A stretch of 64,000 bases of DNA from NCBI GenBank assembly GCA_002363155.1, contig DEWH01000019.1:82029-146028 (forward strand), read 5' to 3'. The notes beneath the pieces were generated by a model that was not told the DNA's origin, searched no databases, and was given only the letters and a program-made list of their open reading frames with translations. Position 1 is the stretch's first letter. Every line of letters begins with the position of its first letter. Below are positions 18,163-27,267 of the stretch, piece by piece. This DNA is from Ruminococcaceae bacterium UBA3215. Its GTDB lineage: Bacteria; Bacillota; Clostridia; Oscillospirales; Ruminococcaceae. The position numbers and the translations under genes are program-made.

Positions 18163-21156
18163 TCAGCATATTCCGGGAATTATCCTGATTTTACCGGATA
18201 TTTCCGGCAGTCCGATCCTGTACTTTTCGGCAAGTTCCGGTCCGCATGCGTGAGAACCTACTCCCGCCATTGCAAAGTCAGCGCAGATCACATTGTATTC
18301 CGACTTTTCGAGCTCGAAGTTGTGACGTTTGTTTGCAAGCTCTTCCTGGGTGTATTCCGACGCACTGAACGAGAAGCCGTCGGGGTTTGTGAACGAGAGT
18401 GCAGTCCTGTCGCCGAGCACCGTCATTCTCGTGCAGCCGTAATGGGAGCCGTTCTCCTGCGGTCTGATGTAGTCCTCGTGCATATCCGCGATATCTGCGC
18501 TGAAATTGCCGATGTAGGAAGCAAGGTGCTTGTCGATGTAGCTCTCATAGGGCCCGTAGCCGTAGTATTCAACTGCGGAGAAGCGTTTCGGCATGAACAG
18601 CCGCAGTCCGAACCTCGGCAGAAACTCGACTTTGTTCGATGTCACGGCACTGCATGAAATATCCAGCGCGCCGCTTCCGCCGATGCGGTATTCGGCGATC
18701 ATTCTCGCAAAGGGCTGGTGTATGCTCCAGCCGAAGGACTGTTTTACGCGGATAACGGCGCAGTTGTCTTCCTCTGTGATGTTCGTTTCGTAAACCTTGA
18801 CAATGTAGTCGTTCAGATGTGCCGAATACCAGTCGCCTTTCATTGTGTCGTTATCCACCGGGGCACGGAAGAAGTTGTACTCCATTGGCTTTGCGAGGAT
18901 ATTCTCACCGTTCACGGCGATGCAGTCAAACTGCGCTGTCCGGCGGTTGAACACATACGATACATTACTTGCGGAAATGCGGTATTCAAGCGGGGTCTCG
19001 GTGAATGTAGGAGCCGTTTCCGATACGGGAGGTACTGCCTTTTCCGCGGTGTATATTTTCAGCTGATCGAAGCAGACTTCCGCACCCTCCGGGAATACGC
19101 CGTAACCGTTCTTGGCGGTGAAGATGAAGCGGATATACGCGTCATTTTCGAACGTTCCCGAAGTCTCCGGTATCGCAGTTTCAACCGTTCCCATTGGCGG
19201 CACGGAGAATGTGAAACTGCCCTCGGACGCTTTTCCGCCGTCGCAGGTGATCTCCCATTTGCAGTCAAGGAACTCGCCCGCGTCTATGAACCGCAGCAGG
19301 CTGTTTATCACGAAAGTTCCGGCAGTCTTACCTGCAGTCACTCTCACAGGGCGGTACGCCTGCTTCACTTCAAGCAGTCCGGTGTGGGGAGTTCTGTCGG
19401 GGTAGCAGAGCGCGTCCATGCAGAAGTTGCCGTCATTGTGGCGTTCTCCGCTGTCACCGCCGTAGCCGTATTTCGGCTTGCCGTCCTCTGTAAATCCGAG
19501 GATAACGGCATGGTCTGCCCACTCCCACACAAGCCCGCCGCATAGCCTGTCACTTGTCATGAACAGGTTGTGATAGTCTTCAAGATCTCCGGGTCCGTTG
19601 CCCATGGCGTGGCAGTATTCGCAGAGAATGAACGGACGCTTTTCGTCCTTTTTTGCAAGGAATTTTTCGATATCGGCAGGAGAAGTGTACATCTCAGAGA
19701 CCACGTCAAGCACATCGTCCGGTGTGTCGTCGAGCTTGTGAGTGCTTTCGTAATGCACGGGTCGGGTGCTGTCGAGTGATTTTATCAGCTTCGCCGCTTC
19801 CCGGAAGTTCTCTCCGTAGCCGCTCTCGTTTCCGAGTGACCAGAAAATGACGCAGGGGCGGTTTATATCACGCGTGACCAGCAGCCTTTCGCGGTCGAGA
19901 ATAGCTTCTTTGAACTGCGGATCTTTCGCTATCAGCGCGATGCCGTTGTAGCCGTCTGCCCATGTCCATTTCAGATCGTTATAGACGTTCACGCAGCCGT
20001 GGCTTTCGAGGTCGGCTTCGTCGATGACGTACAGCCCAAGCTCGTCGCACATAGCGTAGAATTCCGGCGCGTTCGGGTAGTGCGAGGTTCGCACGGCGTT
20101 GATGTTGTGGCGCTTCATGAGTGTGAGATCGCGGCGCATTCTCTCCCTGTCCGCGTAATATCCCGTGTCGGGGTAGCTGTCGTGGCGGTTCACACCGAAC
20201 AGCTTGATGTGCCGTCCGTTGAGCTTCAGAACGCCGTCCGTGATCTCTACTTTGCGGAATCCCACGCGCTCACCGATAAGCTCGTTGTCTGTCTCAATTT
20301 CAAGCCTGTACAGATACGGCGACTCCGCCGACCACAGCTTCACATCACCGACTGTGCGCTCGAATGTTCCGCCGTCGCATACATCTCCAGAGCAGATAAG
20401 CTCATCGCCGTCGAACAGGCGCAGCTTCACGTCAGCACCCTGCACCGAAAAGCGGAATCTACCGTCAGTATCGGCGGTGATACGATAGTTTTCGAGCCGT
20501 TTTTCGGGGCGGGACAGCACATACACGTCGCGGAAAATGCCGGAGAGACGGAATTTGTCCTGGTCTTCGAGATATGTGCCGTCGCACCATTTCAGCACCG
20601 CTGCGGTAATGACGTTTTCGCCCCCGGTCAGCATATCGGTAATGTCAAATTCCGAAGTGTGGTGCGATACCTGCGAGTAGCCGGCAAACTTCCCGTTCAC
20701 ATAGAGGTAAAAGCAGCTGTCAACGCCCTCGAAACAGAGTATCTTCCGCAGTCCGTCCTGTTTGCAGTCATACTTTCTGCGGTACACGCCCACGGGGATA
20801 TCGTCCGGCACATAGGGTGGGTCGTATGGTATAGGATAGCACACGTTTGTGTACTGCGCCTTGTCGTAGCCGTGCAATTGCCAGTTCGACGGCACGGGTA
20901 TCTTCGCCGCGCTCTCCTGTGCAATGAAGTCGTCGGGCATATCTATGATGCTGTCGTAGTATGCAAAGTCCCAGTCGCCGTTCAGCAGCTCAAAAAAACG
21001 GGACTGCTCACGCTCCGAAAATGCGTGCTGTTCCTTTCCGAACGGTATGAAATACGAGTGGCAGGGAAGTGTGCCTATATGCAGCTTCGCCGGATCCTCG
21101 TGAAAAGTCATGAAGCTTTTGGGCGAACCTTGTTCTGCAATAATTGAAATATCCAT
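18163..21156 (-). CDS. lacZ: GH2 beta-galactosidase, LacZ type
   Basis: 997 residues, close to E. coli LacZ (1023). The order is a sugar-binding domain with VPSNWQLHGYDKAQYTN, an immunoglobulin-like domain, the TIM barrel and a C-terminal beta-sandwich (small chain). Acid/base Glu444 in WSLGNESGYG and nucleophile Glu513 in FILCEYCHAMGN; FGVNRHDSYPDTG and RTSHYPNAPEF are the usual barrel signatures. It has no signal peptide and hydrolyses beta-galactosides in the cytoplasm. Two galactosidase families side by side suggest different linkages or chain lengths. The start has a GGAGGA site. Confidence 0.95.
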   Translation of the reverse strand: MDISIIAEQGSPKSFMTFHEDPAKLHIGTLPCHSYFIPFGKEQHAFSEREQSRFFELLNGDWDFAYYDSIIDMPDDFIAQESAAKIPVPSNWQLHGYDKAQYTNVCYPIPYDPPYVPDDIPVGVYRRKYDCKQDGLRKILCFEGVDSCFYLYVNGKFAGYSQVSHHTSEFDITDMLTGGENVITAAVLKWCDGTYLEDQDKFRLSGIFRDVYVLSRPEKRLENYRITADTDGRFRFSVQGADVKLRLFDGDELICSGDVCDGGTFERTVGDVKLWSAESPYLYRLEIETDNELIGERVGFRKVEITDGVLKLNGRHIKLFGVNRHDSYPDTGYYADRERMRRDLTLMKRHNINAVRTSHYPNAPEFYAMCDELGLYVIDEADLESHGCVNVYNDLKWTWADGYNGIALIAKDPQFKEAILDRERLLVTRDINRPCVIFWSLGNESGYGENFREAAKLIKSLDSTRPVHYESTHKLDDTPDDVLDVVSEMYTSPADIEKFLAKKDEKRPFILCEYCHAMGNGPGDLEDYHNLFMTSDRLCGGLVWEWADHAVILGFTEDGKPKYGYGGDSGERHNDGNFCMDALCYPDRTPHTGLLEVKQAYRPVRVTAGKTAGTFVINSLLRFIDAGEFLDCKWEITCDGGKASEGSFTFSVPPMGTVETAIPETSGTFENDAYIRFIFTAKNGYGVFPEGAEVCFDQLKIYTAEKAVPPVSETAPTFTETPLEYRISASNVSYVFNRRTAQFDCIAVNGENILAKPMEYNFFRAPVDNDTMKGDWYSAHLNDYIVKVYETNITEEDNCAVIRVKQSFGWSIHQPFARMIAEYRIGGSGALDISCSAVTSNKVEFLPRFGLRLFMPKRFSAVEYYGYGPYESYIDKHLASYIGNFSADIADMHEDYIRPQENGSHYGCTRMTVLGDRTALSFTNPDGFSFSASEYTQEELANKRHNFELEKSEYNVICADFAMAGVGSHACGPELAEKYRIGLPEISGKIRIIPGIC

Positions 21157-21184
21157 TTTCTCCTCCTTGATGAGCTTTCGGGTG

Positions 21185-22501
21185 TTACAGGTCTCTGTCC
21201 TGCCGGAAGATAAGATAGTTGATGAATTGCTGTGCTGTACGTCCGGATTTGCCTCCGTGCGTCATTTCCCAGCGCACTGCCTCTTTTTTCAGCTCTTCCT
21301 TGTCCATGCGTATGCTGTTTCTTTCGGCAAGGCTCAGAACGATATCAAGATACTCCTTCTGCAAGGGCTTGGAATAACCGATAGTAACGCCGAATCTGCT
21401 TACGAGCGACAGCTTTTCCTCGACGGTATCGGAATGATGTATGTCATCCTGATTTGTATGGTCGTCCTTATCGTTCCAGCTTTCTTTGATGAGGTGCCGT
21501 CTGTTCGATGTGGCATAGATGAGTATGTTGTCCGGCTTTGTCTCCACACCGCCTTCTATCACTGCCTTGAGGAACTTGTATTCTATCTCGTTTTCTTCAA
21601 AAGACAGGTCGTCCATATAGATTATAAACTTGTAATTTCTGTTCTTTATGACCGAAATAATGCTTGACAGGTATCTGAACTGATGCTTATAGATCTCGAT
21701 CATTCTCAGCCCGCGGTCATAGTACTGATTTATTATAGCCTTGATACTTGTTGATTTGCCTGTTCCGCTGTCGCCGTAGAGCAGAACATTGTTTGCTCTG
21801 CTTCCGCTGACGAAAGCCTCGGTATTCTCTACGAGCGCCTGCTTCTGTCTTTCGTAGCCGACGAGGTCATCGAGCGTTATAACTTCCATATTATTGATCG
21901 CATTGAATTTTATCGAGCCGTCTGCTTTTTCTTCTATGCGGAAAGCCTTGTTGAGACCGAACAGCCCTACTCCGTAGTCGCGGTAGAACTCTGTAACGGC
22001 AAGGTAGAACCCGTCGTCGTCAGCGGCATTTTCCATTCGTTCGGTGAGCGCGAGTATCTTCTCACTTACATTCCAGTTATAGATCTTCTTATTCTTTTTA
22101 ACGGCTTTATAATCCGAGATTATGGAGAAGCTGTCGATGCCGAGTTCTTTCTCAACTGCGGAGAAGTCATATAAGAAGATGCTGCGGATATGCTTCAGAT
22201 CTTCACGAACCAGAGATATCACCGAGCCGTCCTTTATCTCGCTTTTCTCGCATACAAGAGAGAAGGGATTCTCGTTCATAACAAGGAAAAACGCGATATA
22301 GTTATGCCAGAGGTTCTTATCGAAGCCGTAATCCGTGGCGATAACGAGCAGCCGTTTCAGCTGGGTCTTTATGTCTCTTATGACAGCGGAACGGCTGTAA
22401 TCACCCTGTTCGATCAGCTCGAATATCTCACCGAGCCTGTAGAGGATCGTGTCCTCGTTTATGCTGCCGTACATGAATAATTCCGAAATATCTCTGTACA
22501 T
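21185..22501 (-). CDS. DUF815 AAA-type ATPase
   Basis: 438 residues. An all-alpha N-terminal half of unknown role (1-205) is followed by a P-loop ATPase: Walker A GDSGTGKS (243-250), Walker B FIIYMDDLSF (292-301), a sensor ATSNRRHLIKESWNDKDD and a C-terminal lid. This matches the DUF815 family, AAA proteins without known function; the insert after the sensor, rich in His/Asp (DDHTNQDDIHHSDT), is typical. It lies 28 bp upstream of lacZ on the same strand. Whether it acts with the galactosidases or only shares the transcript is unknown. Confidence 0.85.
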   Translation of the reverse strand: MYRDISELFMYGSINEDTILYRLGEIFELIEQGDYSRSAVIRDIKTQLKRLLVIATDYGFDKNLWHNYIAFFLVMNENPFSLVCEKSEIKDGSVISLVREDLKHIRSIFLYDFSAVEKELGIDSFSIISDYKAVKKNKKIYNWNVSEKILALTERMENAADDDGFYLAVTEFYRDYGVGLFGLNKAFRIEEKADGSIKFNAINNMEVITLDDLVGYERQKQALVENTEAFVSGSRANNVLLYGDSGTGKSTSIKAIINQYYDRGLRMIEIYKHQFRYLSSIISVIKNRNYKFIIYMDDLSFEENEIEYKFLKAVIEGGVETKPDNILIYATSNRRHLIKESWNDKDDHTNQDDIHHSDTVEEKLSLVSRFGVTIGYSKPLQKEYLDIVLSLAERNSIRMDKEELKKEAVRWEMTHGGKSGRTAQQFINYLIFRQDRDL

Positions 22502-22556
22502 GGTATGCCTCCGTTAATTACCGCACAGTGTGCCGGTGTACAATGAATTACTTGCG

Positions 22557-22582
22557 AAAACAGCCGCTTTGCAGCGGCTGTT
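22557..22582 (-). terminator. Terminator after the sensor diguanylate cyclase
   Basis: ACAGCCGCT pairs with AGCGGCTGT; TTTTCG follows on the minus strand. It separates the dCMP deaminase/GGDEF pair from the DUF815-galactosidase run. Confidence 0.7.
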
Positions 22583-22587
22583 GTGAT

Positions 22588-24489
22588 TCAACTTCTCCCT
22601 TTCTTCCGGGCAACTTTATTTGCGTACATTCGCTCGTCTGCGATCTTGAGACAGCGGTCGATATCGTCATAACCGTCGGTGTAGTCGATGAAGAATCCGG
22701 TGCTCATTCCGACATGATACGGCTTTTCGGAAGAAGAGTTGTATCTTGCAAGATAACCGTCGATACGGCTGCGGTAGAATATGGGGATAGCGTTGTCGTA
22801 GTCGTATGTGCCGATTATGATGAACTCGTCTCCGCCGGAGCGGACGCAGTACTCGCCGTTTCCGCAGCAGGTCTGCAATGCGCGGGCGGCAACGGTTATC
22901 GCATTGTCTCCCTCGTCGTGACCGTAAGTATCGTTGATCTTTTTCAGATCGTCGAGATCGGCAACAACGACCAGCAGCTTTGTTTTGCGCTCTTTGGCAA
23001 GATCGAAAATCTCCTTGCTGTAAAGCTCATAGCCCTGCCTGTTGTAGAGACCGGTCATGGCATCGCGGATAGAGTTCGCAAAAGCTCGGTTGTACATCAG
23101 CTTCATACGGTCGCTCATACGGCGGAATTCAAGGGAAATGCTTACTGCCGACGCCCATGAATGATAGATGTCTTCCGGGGCATTGTTCTCTTCGTCGGCG
23201 AAACGCACCACCTGGTAACCGAAGCATCTGTCCTCGAAATGCACGGCGTTGAAAAAGCACGTAACGGGTCTGTCATCGATCAGGATATCGGGAGGGAACA
23301 GCTCTTTTGAGTTGAACGGAACATTCCTCTTTTCGCTTTCCCATGACCAGAACATGACTTCTATCATATCTTCCGAGTAGCCTTTGCGGATATAATCGTC
23401 GTCGTTCTCGCGGAACAGGTTCCAGTCCTTGTTCAGACAAAGGACGAATGCCGAAACATTCCGTATGATATAGATCCTTGAATAAATATTGATAATAAGC
23501 TCTTCGAGGGTTTCCGAAGCCATGAGCGATTCCTGCATACAGCTGAATCGGAAAGTGCTCTCCGATTCGTTTTCAAGTCTCTCCACTTCATGGAAGGAGT
23601 GTGCAAATGCCACATCTCTCCGGCAGCCGCAGCTCTCACCCTGGACGAATACGCCCTTATTCTCGTCTTTCGGCTCAACGGATTCCCCGGTGATCTGCCT
23701 GTGAAGTTCGCAGATACAAAGTTCGCCGGTGTACAGATCGGGACGTGTGCAGGAGGTAACGGACGGGTCATTGATTATTGAATCCGAACCGAGATCATAA
23801 CCTGCAACCGCCACATCATCGGGGACTCTGACACCGCGTGAAATAAGCTCATTTACAAGTGTGGACGCAGATTTATCGTTTGCGCAGACAACAGCTTCCG
23901 GCTTTTCGATCTCGCCGTTTGCGATCTTTTCGGCAAGCGCGGTTGCTGCCATAGTCCAAAAATCGCCGAATATAATATAGTCCTCGCTGAATTCAAGCCC
24001 GTGTTTGCGCATAGAATCACGATAACCGTCCGCTCTTATATGAGATACAGAAAACTCCGCCGCACCTGTGAGGCAGTATATCTTCCTGAAGCCGTGAACT
24101 TCGATTAGATGATCCATTACCTGTGAGAAGCCTTTTCTGTCATCGGGGATAATGCCCTTGAAGCCGTTTCTTCCGTTCTGATCGAGAATAACGGCTCTGA
24201 AACCGGGAATAGAGGCTATAAGATCATATATGTGGTTCTTCACCGTATCTGCCCAGAAAGAGTAATCAACAAGAACAGCCCCTGCAATGCACTCCGAGCG
24301 CAGAAGTTCATATATATTCTCTTCGCCGAGCTGGTGCTTTGTCCTGTTATCGGTCATGGTAAAGACCGAGAAAACTGCTACATTATAGTCAAGCTTTTTC
24401 GCCTGCTTTATAATGCCGGTCAAACATTTGCTCTGAAAAAATCCGTCGGTCGTGCCGACAATTACAGCAATAGTTTTTCTTTCAGTCAT
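22588..24489 (-). CDS. Cytoplasmic LacI-like sugar sensor fused to diguanylate cyclase (GGDEF)
   Basis: 633 residues. About 1-280 is a periplasmic-binding/LacI-like ligand domain (KTIAVIVGTTDGFFQSKCLT, then AVVCANDKSASTLVNELISRG, DVAVAGYDL). It has neither the helix-turn-helix of LacI repressors nor a signal peptide, so it probably senses a ligand in the cytoplasm. A middle region (about 300-455, PAS/GAF-like in length) leads to a GGDEF domain with intact GGDEF at 552-556 and LYNRQGYELYSKE at its start. It should make cyclic di-GMP under control of a sugar-like ligand. It follows the dCMP deaminase gene by 12 bp and lies just upstream of the galactosidase operon. Confidence 0.85.
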   Translation of the reverse strand: MTERKTIAVIVGTTDGFFQSKCLTGIIKQAKKLDYNVAVFSVFTMTDNRTKHQLGEENIYELLRSECIAGAVLVDYSFWADTVKNHIYDLIASIPGFRAVILDQNGRNGFKGIIPDDRKGFSQVMDHLIEVHGFRKIYCLTGAAEFSVSHIRADGYRDSMRKHGLEFSEDYIIFGDFWTMAATALAEKIANGEIEKPEAVVCANDKSASTLVNELISRGVRVPDDVAVAGYDLGSDSIINDPSVTSCTRPDLYTGELCICELHRQITGESVEPKDENKGVFVQGESCGCRRDVAFAHSFHEVERLENESESTFRFSCMQESLMASETLEELIINIYSRIYIIRNVSAFVLCLNKDWNLFRENDDDYIRKGYSEDMIEVMFWSWESEKRNVPFNSKELFPPDILIDDRPVTCFFNAVHFEDRCFGYQVVRFADEENNAPEDIYHSWASAVSISLEFRRMSDRMKLMYNRAFANSIRDAMTGLYNRQGYELYSKEIFDLAKERKTKLLVVVADLDDLKKINDTYGHDEGDNAITVAARALQTCCGNGEYCVRSGGDEFIIIGTYDYDNAIPIFYRSRIDGYLARYNSSSEKPYHVGMSTGFFIDYTDGYDDIDRCLKIADERMYANKVARKKGRS

Positions 24490-24501
24490 TTCATGCTCTC
24501 T

Positions 24502-24984
24502 TTACAGATCAATAGTAAGGTTTCTTCCGGAAGGCTGATACTGCTCGGCAGCAATTCCGCACTTCCTGAACATGATAGCCGAGGCGCGTACTCCGTCGGT
24601 ATCGGCGTACTTGTTATCCATATATACTACCCGCTTTATCCCGCATTGTATTATAGCCTTTGCGCATTCGTTGCAGGGGAACAGTGTCACATACAGTGTT
24701 GAACCTGCAAGGGAAGGGATATTGCTGTTGAGAATGGCATTCAGCTCTGCGTGGCATACAAACGGATACTTCGTATCAAGCATGCTGTCGGCGCTGCGTT
24801 CCCACGGCATTTCGTCATCATCGCAGCCTGTGGGCATACCGTTATATCCTACCGACACTATCTTTTTATCTGAATTTACGATGCACGCACCGACCTGTGT
24901 ATTGCTGTCCTTGCTTCTCTGGGCAGACAATATGGCAATTCCCATAAAGTACTCGTCCCAGGAGATATAATCGGATCGTTTCAT
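24502..24984 (-). CDS. dCMP deaminase (ComEB-type)
   Basis: 160 residues from the ATG at 24984; an upstream GTG overlaps the GGAGGTG ribosome site and is not the start. Zinc-deaminase motifs are His78-Ala-Glu80 (CHAELNA) and Cys104/Cys107 in PCNECAK. The enzyme converts dCMP to dUMP for thymidylate synthesis; members of the same family in competence operons are called ComEB. The insertion GYNGMPTGCDDDEMPW contains the Cys/Asp residues of the second, allosteric zinc area. Co-transcribed with the sensor diguanylate cyclase, with no obvious functional link. Confidence 0.9.
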   Translation of the reverse strand: MKRSDYISWDEYFMGIAILSAQRSKDSNTQVGACIVNSDKKIVSVGYNGMPTGCDDDEMPWERSADSMLDTKYPFVCHAELNAILNSNIPSLAGSTLYVTLFPCNECAKAIIQCGIKRVVYMDNKYADTDGVRASAIMFRKCGIAAEQYQPSGRNLTIDL

Positions 24985-25011
24985 TGTGCGCACCTCCGTA
25001 TTTTAATTTTA

Positions 25012-25090
25012 GACTGCGCCTGCGCGCTGTCTTTGCAGACGGCACAAGGGCTGCGCGCCCTTGACCTGCGGCAGCGTGACGCTGCACCCA
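25012..25090 (-). repeat. Hairpin repeat family B, in the dCMP deaminase leader
   Basis: A 66-bp core (25024-25089) is identical to 42628-42693, and a diverged copy is at 34768-34856 in reverse. It contains hairpins CAAGGGCTGCGCGCCCTTG and TGCGGCAGCGTGACGCTGCA. It falls between the promoter at 25128-25156 and the dCMP deaminase start, so it is transcribed in the mRNA leader (on the minus strand). Confidence 0.75.
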
Positions 25091-25127
25091 TTATTTGGTG
25101 AGTATTATAGTTTATAATCCCTCTCCT

Positions 25128-25156
25128 ATTCTACCACATTTTATTATCAATTTCAA
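25128..25156 (-). promoter_or_regulatory. Probable promoter for dCMP deaminase
   Basis: Minus strand TTGAAA, 17 bp, TAGAAT. Confidence 0.5.
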
Positions 25157-25195
25157 TACTTTCTATGAAAAAATGCACAAAAATCTCTCCCTTTT

Positions 25196-25288
25196 GCTGC
25201 GAAGCGATCAGAGTTTTTTGGAAAGGGGTTTGGGGAATAACCTTTTGTTCACAAAAGGTTTTCCCCAAGTCTCGCGCGCCGGGCGCGC
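25196..25288 (+). repeat. Intergenic repeat family A, short copy
   Basis: GCGAAGCGATCAGAGTTTTT, then GGGGAATAACCTTTTG paired with CACAAAAGGTTTTCCCC, then AGTCTCGCGCGCC. The ends match the element at 7011-7235. Confidence 0.6.
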
Positions 25289-25322
25289 AAAAAAAATCCC
25301 TGCGGAAAATCCGCAGGGATTT
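25289..25322 (-). terminator. Terminator of the sugar ABC-transporter operon
   Basis: ATCCCTGCGG pairs with CCGCAGGGAT; eight Ts follow on the minus strand, 12 bp past the permease stop. Confidence 0.9.
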
Positions 25323-25334
25323 GAGTCTGTGATA

Positions 25335-26216
25335 TCAGCCCTTTACACTTCCGAGAGTTACACCGCCGATGATGAACTTCGAGAGGAAGAGATAAACGAT
25401 AACAACAGGAACGATCGCAAGGAGGATTATCATGTAAACCTCACCCATATCGCCCGCCTGAGAGTTGATACGAGAACGGACGATCGAGAGCATGATAGGA
25501 AGGGTGTACATTTCCTTCTTATCGAGCAGGAGGGCAGGAGTAAAGAAGTTGTTCCAGGATGCGACGAAAGCGAATATCATCTGAACTGCCAGAGCCGGTT
25601 TAAGGATAGGCATGCAGATGAAGTTGTAGGTCCTGAACTCATTGGAGCCGTCAACACGCGCAGCCTCAACTATTTCAAGGGGAAGGGTACTGTCGATGTA
25701 CTGCTTCATGTAGAAGTAGGTTGCCGGAGCCGCGATAGCGGGTATGATGAGCGGCCAGTATGTGTTGGTAAGACCGACCTGGTTTACAAGCTGTACGAAA
25801 CCGAGTGCAGATACCTGAGTCGGGATCATCATTACAAGGATTATAGCCTTATGTACGAAGTTTCTTCCTTTGAAGTCATATACGCACACACCGTAAGCGG
25901 TCATAGCCGAGAAATACGATGTGAGGATACATGTGCATGCTGCAACTATAAAGCTGTTGAGCATACCCTGGGGGAGGAAGAAGATGCTTGTATCGTTCCA
26001 GGCTGTAACGAGGTTGTCGAAGAAATGCTCCTTCGGGAGAATTTCAAAACCTGCCTGCAGCTGAGCGTTGCTTCTTGTCGCGTTGATTATCAGCAGATAG
26101 AACGAGAACAAGCTGAGTACGGTAACAAAGGCAAGGAAGATATAAGACAAAAGTCTTGAGATAAAGAGCGAGGTTTTACTGCCCTTATCTATAAAATCCA
26201 TTCTTTCTTTTCCCAT
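25335..26216 (-). CDS. Carbohydrate ABC-transporter permease, MalG type
   Basis: 293 residues, six hydrophobic helices. The EAA loop EAARVDGSNEFRTYNFICMP, which docks the ATPase, is clear. The gene overlaps the stop codon of the upstream permease in a TAATG arrangement, indicating translational coupling; an in-frame ATG five codons later is an alternative start. It is the last gene of a three-gene importer operon. Substrate unknown; the family imports oligosaccharides. Confidence 0.92.
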   Translation of the reverse strand: MGKERMDFIDKGSKTSLFISRLLSYIFLAFVTVLSLFSFYLLIINATRSNAQLQAGFEILPKEHFFDNLVTAWNDTSIFFLPQGMLNSFIVAACTCILTSYFSAMTAYGVCVYDFKGRNFVHKAIILVMMIPTQVSALGFVQLVNQVGLTNTYWPLIIPAIAAPATYFYMKQYIDSTLPLEIVEAARVDGSNEFRTYNFICMPILKPALAVQMIFAFVASWNNFFTPALLLDKKEMYTLPIMLSIVRSRINSQAGDMGEVYMIILLAIVPVVIVYLFLSKFIIGGVTLGSVKG

Positions 26217-27163
26217 TATTTCTTCTTACCCTCCTTTTTCGGTTCTGTAGTTCTGAATACGATGAAGCTGAGGATACCCGTTACAACGAAAAGAATGAAG
26301 GATACCGCACCTGCCATACCGTAGTTCTTACTTGTACCGATATAGCTGTTAAGTGCCATAACAAGCGTCTTTGTAGTGTTATTCGGAGCACCGCGTCCTG
26401 CTGTGATGATCTGCGGTACATCGAACATCTGGAGACCGCCTATGAGGGCTGTGATTACAACGTAGATTATGATAGGCATAAGGAGCGGGATAGTGATCTT
26501 GAAGAATACCTGAGTGGAGTTCGCACCGTCGATAGATGCAGCTTCGAACAGGCTCTGATCTATACCCATGATACCTGCCATAAGGAGGATAGTGGTATTA
26601 CCGAACCACATGAGGAAGTTTATAAATGCTATTATTGATCTTGCAGACCATTCATTGTCGAAGAACAGGTAAGCGCTGCCACCGCCGGACATAATTATCT
26701 GGTTGATAGGACCGACAGAGGAGAAGATCTGGAAGAACAGCATCGCAAATGCCGAAGCCATTATCAGGTTAGGCATATAGATTACGGTTTTAAAGAAGCC
26801 CTGACCCTTTATCTTCATTCTCTCGCTTGTGAAGATTACGGCAAGAAGGAGAGCGAAAACTATCTGGGGAACAGCGCCCATGATCCACATGATCATAGTG
26901 TTTCCGGTGTAGTTAAGGATCTCAAGTCTTCCGTCTGCACGGGGAGTGAACAGAGTGACAAAGTTGTCAAGGCCTATGAAATTAGGACCGACCTGTTTAA
27001 GACCGTCCATGTAGTTTTCAAAAAGCGAATTATAAAAAGTGGAGAGCAGCGGGATAAGCGAGCATAGTAAATAAACTATAACAAAAGGAGCTATAAAGAA
27101 ATAACCCCAGCCAGCGTAGCTTATTGACTTGTGCTTTACCGGTGCATTTGTTGTCGAACTCAT
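26216..27163 (-). CDS. Carbohydrate ABC-transporter permease, MalF type
   Basis: 315 residues with six helices and an EAA loop, LFEAASIDGANSTQVFFKIT. It forms the heterodimeric membrane channel with the MalG-type partner. A polar N-terminal extension is followed by YFFIAPFVIVYLLCSLIPL, the first helix. It sits 104 bp after the binding-protein gene, across a hairpin that may lower its expression relative to the binding protein. No ATPase gene is in the operon, so a shared MsiK/UgpC-type ATPase encoded elsewhere is expected. Confidence 0.92.
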   Translation of the reverse strand: MSSTTNAPVKHKSISYAGWGYFFIAPFVIVYLLCSLIPLLSTFYNSLFENYMDGLKQVGPNFIGLDNFVTLFTPRADGRLEILNYTGNTMIMWIMGAVPQIVFALLLAVIFTSERMKIKGQGFFKTVIYMPNLIMASAFAMLFFQIFSSVGPINQIIMSGGGSAYLFFDNEWSARSIIAFINFLMWFGNTTILLMAGIMGIDQSLFEAASIDGANSTQVFFKITIPLLMPIIIYVVITALIGGLQMFDVPQIITAGRGAPNNTTKTLVMALNSYIGTSKNYGMAGAVSFILFVVTGILSFIVFRTTEPKKEGKKK

Positions 27164-27198
27164 AAGCCGTTATCCTCTCATAAATTTTTATTTTTGTT

Positions 27199-27240
27199 AA
27201 TTAAGAGGCGAAGCAAGTTGCTTGCCTCGCCTCATTAATC
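27199..27240 (-). other. Intercistronic hairpin between binding-protein and permease genes
   Basis: GAGGCGAAGCAAG pairs with CTTGCCTCGCCTC with one mismatch. There is no long T run. In sugar ABC operons such hairpins commonly protect or attenuate, giving more binding protein than permease. Confidence 0.6.
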
Positions 27241-27267
27241 AGCAATTATTTGATTTTGTAAGATAAC

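Noticed and set aside
18718..21147. Several long plus-strand frames inside the galactosidase region
   Set aside because: All lie opposite lacZ, whose catalytic motifs and length are certain; they have no ribosome sites and read as low-complexity translations.
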